A stretch of DNA of 36,438 bases, from positions 1 to 36,438 of the forward strand of contig JALOPI010000041.1 in assembly GCA_025453975.1 (NCBI GenBank), written 5' to 3'. This DNA is from Syntrophobacteraceae bacterium (GTDB lineage: Bacteria > Desulfobacterota > Syntrophobacteria > Syntrophobacterales > Syntrophobacteraceae). The position numbers and the translations under genes were made by a program. Below the pieces are notes generated by a model. The model was not told the origin of the DNA, did not search any database, and worked only from the letters and a program-made list of their open reading frames with translations. Shown in pieces: positions 25,034 through 32,992 of the stretch. Numbering within the stretch: position 1 is the first letter of the stretch; every line of letters begins with the position of its first letter.

Positions 25034-26230
25034 TCAGCCGGCGATCTCCCTGGCGGCCTGGCCCACCTTCCTGCCCAGCTCGTAGCAGACCTTGAGACTG
25101 TCCGCGTTGGGCTTGAACTGAATGCGCACGCCCGGCTCGATCACGTTGAATTTCATCTCATGGAGAGCCTCGGTCATGATCTTCACCGACTCGCCGCTCC
25201 AGCCGTAGGATCCGAAGGCCCCCGCCACCTTGTTGGCCGGCTTGAGCCCCTTCATGTAGCAGATGATGTCGGCCATGCTCGGCAGGATGCCGTTGTTGAG
25301 GGTCGGGGACCCCAGCAGGACGGCCTTGGAATCCAGCAGCTCCGTCATCACATCGCTGCGGTGATTCACCTTCATGTTGAAGATTTTGACGCTCAGGCCC
25401 TCTTCCATCAGGCCATCCGCCACCGATTGAGCCATGGTCTCCGTGCTGTGCCACATGGTGTCGTAAATCACCACGGCTTTGTCCCTGGCGACCTGACGGC
25501 TCCACTGATCATAGGCGGCGAGGATCTTGTCGGGATGAGTCCGCCAGATGAGTCCGTGGTCGGGGGCGATCATGTCGATCTCCAGGCCCAGCTTCTGGAC
25601 ATTGGCCAGAAGCTTCTGGACCAGCGGCGAGTAGAGCAGCAGAATGTTGGCATAATACTTGGCCGCGTGGGGCAGCAGCTCGTTGATGTCCACCTGGTCG
25701 TCGAAGCGCTCGCAGGTGGCCCAGTGCTGCCCGAAACCGTCGCTCGAGAGGAGCAGACGATCCTCGGGCACATAGGTGACCATGCTGTCGGGCCAGTGCA
25801 GCATCCGTATTTCAACAAACTGAACGCTCTTCTGGCCGAGGCTGAGGGTCTGCCCCGTTTCCACCACTTCGTAAGGCCAATCCGGACGGTGGAAGTGGTC
25901 GAGGAGGGCCTTCTTGCCCATGGCCGAGCAGATCACTTTTTCAGGCTGAATCATTTCGATGAGGGCCGGGAGTGCCCCGGAATGGTCCATCTCGACGTGA
26001 TTCACGATGATGTAGTCGATCTTCTTGAGGCTGGTGAGCTTCTGAATGTTCCGAACGAGGTCGTCCAGAAACGGCTTCTTAACAGTATCCACCAGAGCGA
26101 TCTTCTGGTCCATCATCAGGAAGGCGTTGTAGGTGGTTCCCTTGGGGGTGGAATAGCCGTGAAAGTCACGAATGTCCCAGTCCACAGCGCCGACCCAGTG
26201 AATATTCTTTTTGATTTCAACAGGCTGCAT
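25034..26230 (-). CDS. fprA: Flavodiiron protein (FprA-type, oxygen/NO reductase)
   Basis: A 398-aa A-type flavoprotein. The N-terminal metallo-beta-lactamase-like domain carries the diiron ligands His78, Glu80, Asp82 (NHVEMDHSG), His145, Asp164 and His225, with the family spacing. The C-terminal flavodoxin domain (about 253-398) has the FMN loop YDTMWHSTETMA and the later SPTLNNG and FGSYGWSGE. Two-electron reduction of O2 to water or NO to N2O with electrons from rubredoxin is its known activity, detoxifying oxygen in anaerobes. The start is ATG at 26230 with GAGGA 8 bases upstream. It is the last gene of the perR-rbr-fprA set, 80 bases after rubrerythrin. Confidence 0.95.
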   Translation of the reverse strand: MQPVEIKKNIHWVGAVDWDIRDFHGYSTPKGTTYNAFLMMDQKIALVDTVKKPFLDDLVRNIQKLTSLKKIDYIIVNHVEMDHSGALPALIEMIQPEKVICSAMGKKALLDHFHRPDWPYEVVETGQTLSLGQKSVQFVEIRMLHWPDSMVTYVPEDRLLLSSDGFGQHWATCERFDDQVDINELLPHAAKYYANILLLYSPLVQKLLANVQKLGLEIDMIAPDHGLIWRTHPDKILAAYDQWSRQVARDKAVVIYDTMWHSTETMAQSVADGLMEEGLSVKIFNMKVNHRSDVMTELLDSKAVLLGSPTLNNGILPSMADIICYMKGLKPANKVAGAFGSYGWSGESVKIMTEALHEMKFNVIEPGVRIQFKPNADSLKVCYELGRKVGQAAREIAG

Positions 26231-26310
26231 CGATCACGTCCTCGTTTTTCCCGGGTTTCCAATGGCTGCGTGCTGAATCTCAGCCACGATGCTCGAAGGG
26301 GTCGAGCCCA

Positions 26311-26886
26311 TCACCAGTTTTCACCCAGGATTTCATAGTAGGCCCTGGGGTGAGCGCAGGCCGGGCACAGCTCGGGAATATCCTTTCCTTCGTGCAGGTA
26401 GCCGCAGTTGATGCATCGCCAAACCACCGGGACGGAACGCTTGAACACCCTGTCATTCTCGATGTTGGCCGCCAGGTCTCGATAACGTTTTTCGTGCTGT
26501 TTTTCCGCCACCGATATGGCACGAAAGACTTCTCCGATCTCCTTGAAGCCCTCGCTGTCGGCAATGCTGGCAAATTCCGGGTAAAGCACGGTATGCTCGT
26601 GCTTTTCCCCTTCGGCGGCGGCCCGCAGATTCTCCAGCGTGGTCCCGATGACCCCCGCCGGAAAAGCCGCGGTCACGGTGATCTCCCCGCCTTCCAAAAA
26701 TTTGAAGAACCGCTTGGCGTGCTCTTTCTCCTGACTGGCCGTCTCCTCGAAAATGGCGGCGATCTGCACGTACCCATCCTTTCTGGCCTGACCCGCGAAG
26801 TAAGTGTAACGATTGCGGGCCTGGGACTCGCCGGCAAAGGATGCCAAAAGGTTCGATTCCGTCTTGGTTCCTTTCAGAGCTGGCAT
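26311..26886 (-). CDS. rbr: Rubrerythrin
   Basis: A 191-aa peroxidase of the ferritin-like superfamily. The diiron-binding helices show Glu20 (GESQARNRY), Glu53-x-x-His56 (EKEHAKRF) and a second E-x-x-H in VAEKQHEKRY. The C-terminal rubredoxin domain has two CxxC pairs, CINC and CPAC (about 157-178). It reduces hydrogen peroxide with electrons supplied by NAD(P)H or rubredoxin. The start is ATG at 26886, with a strong AAGGAGG 4-5 bases upstream. The gene lies just downstream of the PerR-type regulator and upstream of fprA, forming an oxygen-tolerance cluster likely controlled by that regulator. Confidence 0.96.
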   Translation of the reverse strand: MPALKGTKTESNLLASFAGESQARNRYTYFAGQARKDGYVQIAAIFEETASQEKEHAKRFFKFLEGGEITVTAAFPAGVIGTTLENLRAAAEGEKHEHTVLYPEFASIADSEGFKEIGEVFRAISVAEKQHEKRYRDLAANIENDRVFKRSVPVVWRCINCGYLHEGKDIPELCPACAHPRAYYEILGENW

Positions 26887-26908
26887 AAAACCTCCTTCAT
26901 GGTTTCCA

Positions 26909-27337
26909 TCAGTGGAAATGGGAATTCCGGGGCACGGGTGGGCCCGGCTCCCGGCATTCAGGGCATATCCCCAAAAACTCCAGCTTGGCATCGAGGATCT
27001 CAAAGCCCCGCGCATCCTGCACGAGCTGATCCGGGTGAGCGGACCCGCGGAGGATGATGTCTTCCAGGGCTCCACAGCGAACACATCGAACGTGGTGGTG
27101 CGGTGCGGGCGCATGGTCAAAGCGCCTCTGGACACCGGCCAGATCCAGACGCTGGATGGCTCCCTGAGACGCCAGAGCCTCGAGATTCCTGTACACCGTC
27201 CCCAGGCTGATCCGGGGAAGCTTTCGCTTCACGCGCTCATAAACTTCATCCGCCGTCGGATGAGATCGGGATGCGCGAAGCTCATCCAGAATCATGCGTC
27301 GCTGGATCGTCATGCGGGAACTACGTGGATTAGACAA
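26909..27337 (-). CDS. perR: Fur-family repressor, PerR-like
   Basis: A 142-aa winged-helix metalloregulator. The DNA-binding domain includes PTADEVYERVKRKLPRISLG and TVYRNLEAL (about 28-55). Structural zinc sites are C85-x-x-C88 and C125-x-x-C128. The HHHVRC segment supplies metal-binding histidines. PerR-type proteins sense peroxide through metal-catalysed oxidation; the call as PerR rather than Fur rests on its setting beside rubrerythrin and the flavodiiron protein. I chose TTG at 27337, preceded by AAGGGCG, because upstream ATGs fall at or before the predicted transcription start and the ATG at 27313 has no ribosome-binding site. It ends 22 bases before rbr. Confidence 0.85.
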   Translation of the reverse strand: MSNPRSSRMTIQRRMILDELRASRSHPTADEVYERVKRKLPRISLGTVYRNLEALASQGAIQRLDLAGVQRRFDHAPAPHHHVRCVRCGALEDIILRGSAHPDQLVQDARGFEILDAKLEFLGICPECREPGPPVPRNSHFH

Positions 27338-27362
27338 CGCTTCGCCCTTCAAGTAAGTGAGA

Positions 27363-27377
27363 CTCATTACTGATAAG
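27363..27377. promoter_or_regulatory. Candidate Fur/PerR operator overlapping the -10 of perR
   Basis: The sequence reads CTTATCAGTAATGAG on the minus strand, a 7-1-7 inverted repeat with 5 of 7 paired positions symmetric. The Fur/PerR family binds boxes of this layout. It covers the predicted -10 hexamer, as expected for an autoregulatory repressor site. Confidence 0.5.
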
Positions 27378-27397
27378 ATTGAAACGCTCATTGTCAA
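27370..27397 (-). promoter_or_regulatory. Promoter of perR-rbr-fprA
   Basis: On the minus strand TTGACA (27397-27392) and TATCAG (27375-27370) have a 16-base spacer. The start of transcription would be near 27363, giving a leader of about 26 bases to the TTG start codon. Confidence 0.58.
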
Positions 27398-27510
27398 CGG
27401 CGGGCCGATCCACTATGTATCCGAGTCGATTTCATGCGAGACTCAGCATAGCCTTTGATGACGCACGGCGGCAGGGGCGCGCGGTCCCGCCACGATGAAG
27501 GATCACGATC

Positions 27511-29199
27511 ATGCCACGGCGATGGGCACTCCAATCCAAACGCAGCCCCCGCACCCTGAGCGAATTGTTGGAAATCCTGCTCGAAAACCGTTCCATGGAC
27601 CCGGCACAGGTTCGGACGGATATCCATGACCTGGCCCCCTACGCGGCCATGACGGGGATCGACGAGGCCGCGCGGGCCGTGGCCAGGCAGATGGAGCAGG
27701 GGGGAAAGATCCTCCTCGTTTCGGACTACGACTGCGACGGCGTCACCTCGCTGGCACAGATGGCGTGCTTCCTCCGGGATACCGGATACAGGCGTTTCGA
27801 AGCCTTCATTCCCCTCCGCTCCGAAGGGTACGGCATGCCGGCCCGGGCGGTGGAGAGCCATCCCGATGCCTCACTCATCCTGACACTGGATTGCGGGACG
27901 CGCGATGTGGACAGCATCGCCCAGGCCCGTCACAGGAAGATCGAGACCGTCGTCATCGACCACCACGAGGTCCCGTCCAGCGGAGTGGCTCCCGCCAGCA
28001 TCATGGTGAATCCCAAACAGCCCGGGTGTCCATCGATCTTCAAGGAATTCTCGGCGGCGGGCCTGACGCTTCTATTCCTGACGCGTCTGCGACGGGTGCT
28101 CCCAAGCCAAGTGCCGCGCCCAGGGCTGGGCGGGCATTACCTGCAGCTGGCCACCCTCGGAACCATCGCCGACATGGTTCCCCTGGTCCGGGGAAACCGA
28201 ATCCTCGCTCGCCACGGCCTGGCCTCTTTCAACGCCAGGGCCTCGACGCCCATGCGCTGGCTCATCAAGTCTGCGGGACTGGAGCGAAAGACCCTGACCG
28301 CCCAGCATCTCGGCTATCATCTCGGCCCCCGGATCAATGCAGCCGGGCGAATGGCGGATGCCGGACTGGCCTATGACCTGCTCACATGCAGGGAGGAGAA
28401 CCGGGGGAGCGAGCTGTGTCAGGAGATCAACAGGCTGAATGGCATGCGTCAGGGCGAGGAGAAGCGCATCATGGAGGAGATCATCCAGAAGGGGGCGGCT
28501 CCCGGTGAACGGCGCACCCTGGTGATGGGTGATGCGGACTGGCCCCCGGGACTCGTGGGCATCGTGGCGTCGAAGCTGCAGCGGGAATTGCAGCTTGCGG
28601 CCGTGGCGGTCCTGTCCGTCGATCCCGTTACATCCATCGCGAGGGGCTCGGCACGGGCTGCCGACGGCATGGATCTGCATCAGGCCCTTTGCGAGTGCGA
28701 TGACCTGCTCCTGAAGTGGGGCGGGCACCAGACGGCCGCCGGTCTGACCCTCGAAGCCCACCGCATCGGTGCCTTCGCAGCCCGGCTGGAGTCCATCGTT
28801 GGGGGGTACCCGCCCGCACTCCTTCAAGCCAGCAGGCCCATCGACACCTGCCTGGATCCTTCGTGGGTGAGTCCAGAACTGGTGCACGCCCTGTCGGAGC
28901 TCGAGCCCCACGGCACGGGGAATCCGCGGCCCACCTTCTTGTTTCGCGACGTGAGGGTCCAGTCCAGAGGCAGCTTCGGGCCCAGGCGCAATCATCTTCG
29001 GGTGGTGCTGGGCGATGGAGCTCCAGGCATCGTATGGCGCGGGCTGGAGAGCCCCGATCATTCCCGATGGCTGAATGGAGGCCCCCGCGACATCGTGTTT
29101 CATCTGGCCTGGGATGACTATCGCAACGAGCCCTTCTGCGACGTCCTGGCCGCGGGGAAGCTGGACTCCCAAGGCGTTGTCCATCTCCTGGAGGATTGA
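27511..29199 (+). CDS. recJ: Single-stranded-DNA-specific exonuclease RecJ
   Basis: A 562-aa DHH-family nuclease, near the size of E. coli RecJ, that degrades single strands 5' to 3' in recombination and mismatch repair. Motif I SDYDCDGVTS (D72, D74, D76), Asp127 in LDCG, the DHH triad 150-152 in VVIDHHEVP, and GTIADMVPL form the Mn2+ catalytic core. The DHHA1 domain has GGHQTAAGL (about 408-416). An OB-fold follows (EPHGTGNPRPTF, about 467-562). All visible catalytic residues are present. The start is ATG at 27511 with AAGGA 9 bases upstream. It is divergent from the perR operon and convergent with the CBS gene. A cytoplasmic protein, possibly one of two RecJ copies in the genome. Confidence 0.85.
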   Translation: MPRRWALQSKRSPRTLSELLEILLENRSMDPAQVRTDIHDLAPYAAMTGIDEAARAVARQMEQGGKILLVSDYDCDGVTSLAQMACFLRDTGYRRFEAFIPLRSEGYGMPARAVESHPDASLILTLDCGTRDVDSIAQARHRKIETVVIDHHEVPSSGVAPASIMVNPKQPGCPSIFKEFSAAGLTLLFLTRLRRVLPSQVPRPGLGGHYLQLATLGTIADMVPLVRGNRILARHGLASFNARASTPMRWLIKSAGLERKTLTAQHLGYHLGPRINAAGRMADAGLAYDLLTCREENRGSELCQEINRLNGMRQGEEKRIMEEIIQKGAAPGERRTLVMGDADWPPGLVGIVASKLQRELQLAAVAVLSVDPVTSIARGSARAADGMDLHQALCECDDLLLKWGGHQTAAGLTLEAHRIGAFAARLESIVGGYPPALLQASRPIDTCLDPSWVSPELVHALSELEPHGTGNPRPTFLFRDVRVQSRGSFGPRRNHLRVVLGDGAPGIVWRGLESPDHSRWLNGGPRDIVFHLAWDDYRNEPFCDVLAAGKLDSQGVVHLLED

Positions 29200-29205
29200 A
29201 GGGGC

Positions 29206-29658
29206 TCAGGAGCCGGTGAGGGTTCTCAGGACGTCCTCCTTGCCGATGATGCCCACCAGCTGGCCGTCCTCGATGACGGGAAGGGTGTGGTACTTTTTCT
29301 CCACCATGAGGGTCGCGATGTCCTCGATGGGGGATTCAGGGCCGACCGTCACAGGATTTGGGGTCATGGCTTGGGCCACGCGAATGGCGGCGATCTTCTG
29401 GACTTCCTTCTCCAGGTCCCTCGGCGACTTCAGCGGAATCAGGCCATCCAGCAGCGCGAAGACCGATGGGATGGGCATCCTTTTCTGCTGTGCAATGAGA
29501 TCGCTTTGACAGATGATGCCCACAAGTCGCCCTTTGCCGTCCACCACGGGAAGCCCGTTGATTCGCTTTTCGAGGAGAAGTGCGACGGTTTCGGCAATGC
29601 CCGAATCGGGGGAGACCGTCACAACGTCCCGGCACATGATGTCTTTGGCCTTCAGCAT
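29206..29658 (-). CDS. CBS-domain pair protein
   Basis: A 150-aa protein made of two CBS domains (about 6-60 and 93-148). Each ends in an INGLPVVD/HTLPVIED-type strand followed by GRLVGIICQSDL or GQLVGIIGKEDV. Such Bateman modules bind adenine nucleotides (AMP, ATP, SAM) and act as energy sensors or allosteric parts, usually with a partner protein. I chose ATG at 29658, preceded by GGAAGG, over a GTG at 29664. It is convergent with RecJ, separated by only 6 bases, and no partner is adjacent. Confidence 0.9.
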   Translation of the reverse strand: MLKAKDIMCRDVVTVSPDSGIAETVALLLEKRINGLPVVDGKGRLVGIICQSDLIAQQKRMPIPSVFALLDGLIPLKSPRDLEKEVQKIAAIRVAQAMTPNPVTVGPESPIEDIATLMVEKKYHTLPVIEDGQLVGIIGKEDVLRTLTGS

Positions 29659-29846
29659 ATACACCTTCCCTGCCTTGAATCCTCAACCTGTTCCACGAGC
29701 ATGAGTCCTTCAGGCGTCACCTGACCCTGAAAGGGGAAGCGAGCCGCCTTCGGCCCCTCCCCTGCATCCCGGTTTGAGCTTATACTATGTTTCCAAGCAT
29801 CCCGAAAGCCTTGAGCAAGGCTCGGCCGCCGTCAAAGGAGTCCGTC

Positions 29847-30473
29847 ATGGCGAGAAGATTCCAGGTCATTCAGGGTGGCAAGGACAGGGAGAAGAAGCCC
29901 GGGAATGGAACGCCACGCCTTTTACGGGCCTACTCCATCGGCGACTTCACCAGGGGGGAGATGGTCTACAGCGAAGTCCGATTCAACTGGTACTGCCTGG
30001 AGCGGAGCCACCCACACATCGACTATTCCATCGCCATCGCCGACCACGCGATGCTTTCGGAGCGCGACCGCAGGCCACTCGAGCGAACCGTCGACCGTTT
30101 CCTCTCGGAGGCGGAGTCAGCCATGCTGCGCCATTACCTGGAACAGACCTTTGGCCTGGGGCTGGAGGTCGAGGACGTTCCCCTTCCCATCCAGGGCAGG
30201 AGCCACCTTTTCGAGGAGGGCAGCTCCGTCATTTATGACTTCCTCGAGCTTTCCGAGAGACAGGGCTATGACCTCCCCTTCAAGGTGTGGGGCTATTACA
30301 CCCTGACCCATTCCCTGGGATCCCCCTCCATGCGGAACGGCATCGAGCTGCTGCGGAAGGCACTCGACGCGCTGGAGATTGCCGACGCCTTCTCGGACGA
30401 AGATCTCGGGCAGGTGCTGAGCAGGATCTATCGGGAGGATGGACTGTTGGTCAAACGGCGCGAGAATCCATAG
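29847..30473 (+). CDS. Hypothetical protein, 208 aa
   Basis: The protein starts MARRFQVIQGGKDREKK and has no signal peptide or membrane helix. It has a coherent mix of charged and aromatic residues, including RFNWYCLERSHPHIDYSIAI and FLELSERQGYDLPFKVWGYY blocks that look like a folded alpha/beta protein. I do not recognise the family. The start at 29847 has AAAGGAG 6 bases upstream, which is strong; upstream frames lack this. An isolated TATACT box at 29781-29786 might be a -10 element. The protein is cytoplasmic and its function is unknown. Confidence 0.72.
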   Translation: MARRFQVIQGGKDREKKPGNGTPRLLRAYSIGDFTRGEMVYSEVRFNWYCLERSHPHIDYSIAIADHAMLSERDRRPLERTVDRFLSEAESAMLRHYLEQTFGLGLEVEDVPLPIQGRSHLFEEGSSVIYDFLELSERQGYDLPFKVWGYYTLTHSLGSPSMRNGIELLRKALDALEIADAFSDEDLGQVLSRIYREDGLLVKRRENP

Positions 30474-30579
30474 AGGCCCTGTTCACCATGAGGGACTGGC
30501 GAAAAGCGCCCGCATTCCGCGCCGTCCGGGACTGAGCCGCACATGAGGGCTCGGACACCCACGGGAGGCTTCACCGGGC

Positions 30580-31029
30580 TCAGGTGGAAGTCGCCCTCGG
30601 CAGTCCCATGGAGCATGGGAGCAAGTGTGTGGAGCGAATGAGCTGGAGCTGTCGCCTCATGGCATTGGATACCCGCTCCAGGACCCTGACGGCCTTTTCG
30701 CCGCAGATGCGCTCCATGAGTCGCGAGGAAGCCAGGATATCCCCGGGCTTCCCCCCGCGGGCCATCTCCTCGGCCAGCGTGCAGGTCTCCTTGAATCTCC
30801 GCAGAAGCTCGTAGTCCTCCATGGAAATGAACGACTCGATTTCCGCATAGGCGACTTCCAGGCAGTCCCGCGCATCGGTGCCGGGATTGTCGAGCAGCTC
30901 CTCCCTGATGGCTCGACGAATGACGTTTCTGGGAAAGGGCAGCTGCCATTCGATGCGCACGGGGGTTTTGACGAGCTCAAGAATTCTCAGGTACGCTTGA
31001 ATGATTTCCTGGCGCATCAAAGGCTGCAT
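30580..31029 (-). CDS. Hypothetical helical protein, 149 aa
   Basis: A 149-aa protein with strongly helical composition (RQEIIQAYLRILELV, then many E/R/L residues), no membrane helix and no recognised motif. Lys/Glu-rich helices at about 45-110 (IESFISMEDYELLRRFKET) suggest an all-alpha fold. The start is ATG at 31029 with AGGAG 4 bases upstream. The longer open frame beyond it is Arg/Gly-rich and not coding-like. It is convergent with the preceding hypothetical gene. Function unknown. Confidence 0.65.
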   Translation of the reverse strand: MQPLMRQEIIQAYLRILELVKTPVRIEWQLPFPRNVIRRAIREELLDNPGTDARDCLEVAYAEIESFISMEDYELLRRFKETCTLAEEMARGGKPGDILASSRLMERICGEKAVRVLERVSNAMRRQLQLIRSTHLLPCSMGLPRATST

Positions 31030-31364
31030 GATCTCCTGTCTCCGCCACCATTCGTTCCGCCAAGGGGAGTGCAAGGGTCGAGCTCCGCAAGCACGGGCCC
31101 CTCGCCCGGATGGGCGTCCCCCGATCACATCCATGCCATGGCGACTTCCATCGCCCGCCGTTTCAGACCTCGATACCCTTTTCATGGGACGCTCACTGAA
31201 AACGTTGGATCGCCTGCAGCTACGGGGAAAAAACCCTCAAGCCCCGGGATGGAATCGCTTGTGCTTAGAAAATAGCCAAGATCGATCGGTTGTAAATGAG
31301 TGATACCCCCCATTTCCCCCCGTCTAAGACAGTACACCCCGCGGAGCCGATCGTGAAGGAGCGA

Positions 31365-31394
31365 AGGACACTCGACGAAGGGTTCCGGTATCAT
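31365..31394 (+). promoter_or_regulatory. Plus-strand promoter-like pair upstream of the candidate small RNA
   Basis: AGGACA (31365-31370) and TATCAT (31389-31394) are separated by 18 bases; the -10 differs from consensus at one position and the -35 at two. The start of transcription would fall near 31401. Confidence 0.4.
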
Positions 31395-31400
31395 GGATTC

Positions 31401-31480
31401 AAGTGAGAGAGGGAGCCGGGAAGGAGGAGGGAAACCCGGCCCCCTCAGGAGGAGGAAAGAGAGGGTCTTTCCGTTTTTAT
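31401..31480 (+). ncRNA. Candidate small RNA rich in GGA motifs, with intrinsic terminator
   Basis: Downstream of the promoter-like pair the strand folds into a first stem, GCCGGG/CCCGGC (31415-31440), whose loop holds three GGA motifs. An unpaired stretch with three more GGA motifs follows. A terminator stem then pairs GGAAAGA (31454-31460) with TCTTTCC (31466-31472) and runs into GTTTTTAT. No plus-strand gene ends here, so the terminator implies an independent short transcript of about 80 bases. GGA-rich loops are typical of RNAs that titrate CsrA/RsmA. The GGA count is only suggestive in GC-rich DNA. Confidence 0.35.
31454..31480 (+). terminator. Intrinsic terminator on the plus strand
   Basis: A 7-bp perfect stem (31454-31460 with 31466-31472) with a GAGGG loop is followed by GTTTTTAT. 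It points away from both flanking minus-strand genes, so it does not belong to them. Confidence 0.55.
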
Positions 31481-31522
31481 GATAACCGATGTGTCAAGAG
31501 GGATCCCCAGGACCCCAGGACC

Positions 31523-32992
31523 TCAGAACCCGAACTCGGCCAGCAGGGCATCGACCTCGTCCTGCGAGCGCACGGCCCCTTGGGATTTGGCATGGGCAGG
31601 CCCATAGAGATCATCCTTCTTCTTGCTGGCGTCCCGCCTGACCTTGCCGCCAAAGTAGCTCACCAGCTTCACGAGCTTGGCCTCCAGCTCCTTCTGAGAC
31701 GCCACGATCTTGGTGATGATCTGCCCGGTCAGATCCTGGTAACCCTGGGATGTCAAAATAGTGGCCAGATTCATCTCGATCTGTTCGAAGGAGCCTCTGA
31801 GCTCCCGCACCAGCCGCATGTTCTCGGCCATGCGATGATGCGCACCGTCGCCCATGGGCTTCAGCCGCGTGAAATGCCGCTCCAGGCGACTCAACTTTTC
31901 CTGGTCAGCCCCTATGCGCTTACGGATGGCCTCCACGTGGTCCATCGTGGTATTGGCCGCGCTCTCGGTCAGCTCGAGAATGTGCTCCAGCCGGTGCTCC
32001 GAATCGGGCAGCCTGTCCTCGACCATCTCCATCAGCTCGGGATTCAGGGTATGGGAGAGGTTGCTGATGGAGGTATGGAGGCTCCTGGCCATATTACCGA
32101 TTTCATTGAACAAGCCCGTGTCGCCCTGCAAGCTGGCTATGGTCTCGAGAGCCGACTGGGCTTGATCGAGATCCCCGTCGACGAAGGATGCCATGAAGGA
32201 TTTGACCTCTTTCAGCACGTCCTTGAGAAGCTCATCATCGGATGAGAGCTGTTGCGTCATCGGATTCTCCGCCTCGAAGGGACGAAGAAGGTACTCCATC
32301 TTCTCGAGACTGTCTTTAGGCAGCTCGATGCGCGCGGTCTGATCGTCCGGACCGTGTGTGGCCACCAGCTTGCCCGAGAGCCGCCGGACGCCCTCCGCCG
32401 GGGGCGAGACCTCCGCCAGCTTGGGTGGAGCCGGCTGGGGCGGCAGAACCGGAGCCGGCCTGGCAGCCGATGCCCCACCCGACGGGACCGAGGCCTTCGC
32501 CACAACAGGCTTGTCCCTGGGCGCCTGGAGAGGAGGAGAAGACGTCTTGGGCGCTCCGGCCACCTCGACGCTCTCAACGGACCAGGATTTCTCGCCGTCC
32601 GCCTTTCCCCTGCCGGATGGCCCTGAAGAAACCGGCGTCGAAAACTCCAGAGGCTCCACGCCAAGCACCTCGAGGCACTCCACCATGGCGGCTCGCAAGC
32701 CTTCGGCGCTCGCTTCCTCCATCCCTTTGCGCAGCACACCCAGCGCATACGACAGGGTCGTCAGCTGCTCGGCACCCGGTGATGGAGCGGAGCCAAACCT
32801 CTCCAGCATTCGGCCCATTTGAGCCAGAGACCTGGAACCGGCCGAGGCAGCCTGGGAATGGAATTCCCCGATGAATTCCAGGGCTCGGTCAACAGCCTGC
32901 TCAGTGGACAGGTCGCCCTTCTCGAGCGCAGCCATCGCCGCTTCCGCGCCCTTTACCTTTTCGATGAGCCTCTGCAAATCTGCCTTTTTCAT
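31523..32992 (-). CDS. cheZ: CheZ-type protein phosphatase with long N-terminal extension
   Basis: A 489-aa protein whose C-terminal part (about 270-489) is CheZ. It includes LPDSEHRLEHILELTESAANTTMD, split across the long helix, and the catalytic pair Asp420 and Gln424 in YQDLTGQII. The last dozen residues, DEVDALLAEFGF, resemble the CheY-binding tail of E. coli CheZ. CheZ removes phosphate from CheY to reset flagellar switching. The N-terminal domain (about 1-115) is all-helical and of unknown role; a Pro/Ala/Ser-rich linker (about 120-215) joins the two. E. coli CheZ is about 214 aa, so this one is more than twice as long. The start is ATG at 32992 with GAGGA 6 bases upstream. No other chemotaxis gene is in the window. 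Confidence 0.88.
   Translation of the reverse strand: MKKADLQRLIEKVKGAEAAMAALEKGDLSTEQAVDRALEFIGEFHSQAASAGSRSLAQMGRMLERFGSAPSPGAEQLTTLSYALGVLRKGMEEASAEGLRAAMVECLEVLGVEPLEFSTPVSSGPSGRGKADGEKSWSVESVEVAGAPKTSSPPLQAPRDKPVVAKASVPSGGASAARPAPVLPPQPAPPKLAEVSPPAEGVRRLSGKLVATHGPDDQTARIELPKDSLEKMEYLLRPFEAENPMTQQLSSDDELLKDVLKEVKSFMASFVDGDLDQAQSALETIASLQGDTGLFNEIGNMARSLHTSISNLSHTLNPELMEMVEDRLPDSEHRLEHILELTESAANTTMDHVEAIRKRIGADQEKLSRLERHFTRLKPMGDGAHHRMAENMRLVRELRGSFEQIEMNLATILTSQGYQDLTGQIITKIVASQKELEAKLVKLVSYFGGKVRRDASKKKDDLYGPAHAKSQGAVRSQDEVDALLAEFGF

Larger units (their letters stand above)
31030..31522. other. Intergenic region with possible small RNA
   Basis: About 490 bases between two minus-strand genes. 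Besides the 5' region of the helical protein gene it holds a plus-strand promoter-like pair (31365-31394) and hairpins ending in a T-run (31415-31480), described as a candidate small RNA. A 29-codon frame (31393-31482) lies inside it, but it has no ribosome-binding site. Confidence 0.5.

Noticed and set aside
31393-31482. 29-codon plus-strand frame inside the candidate small RNA
   Set aside because: No ribosome-binding site before its ATG, which would sit in the -10 box; low-complexity Arg/Gly content.
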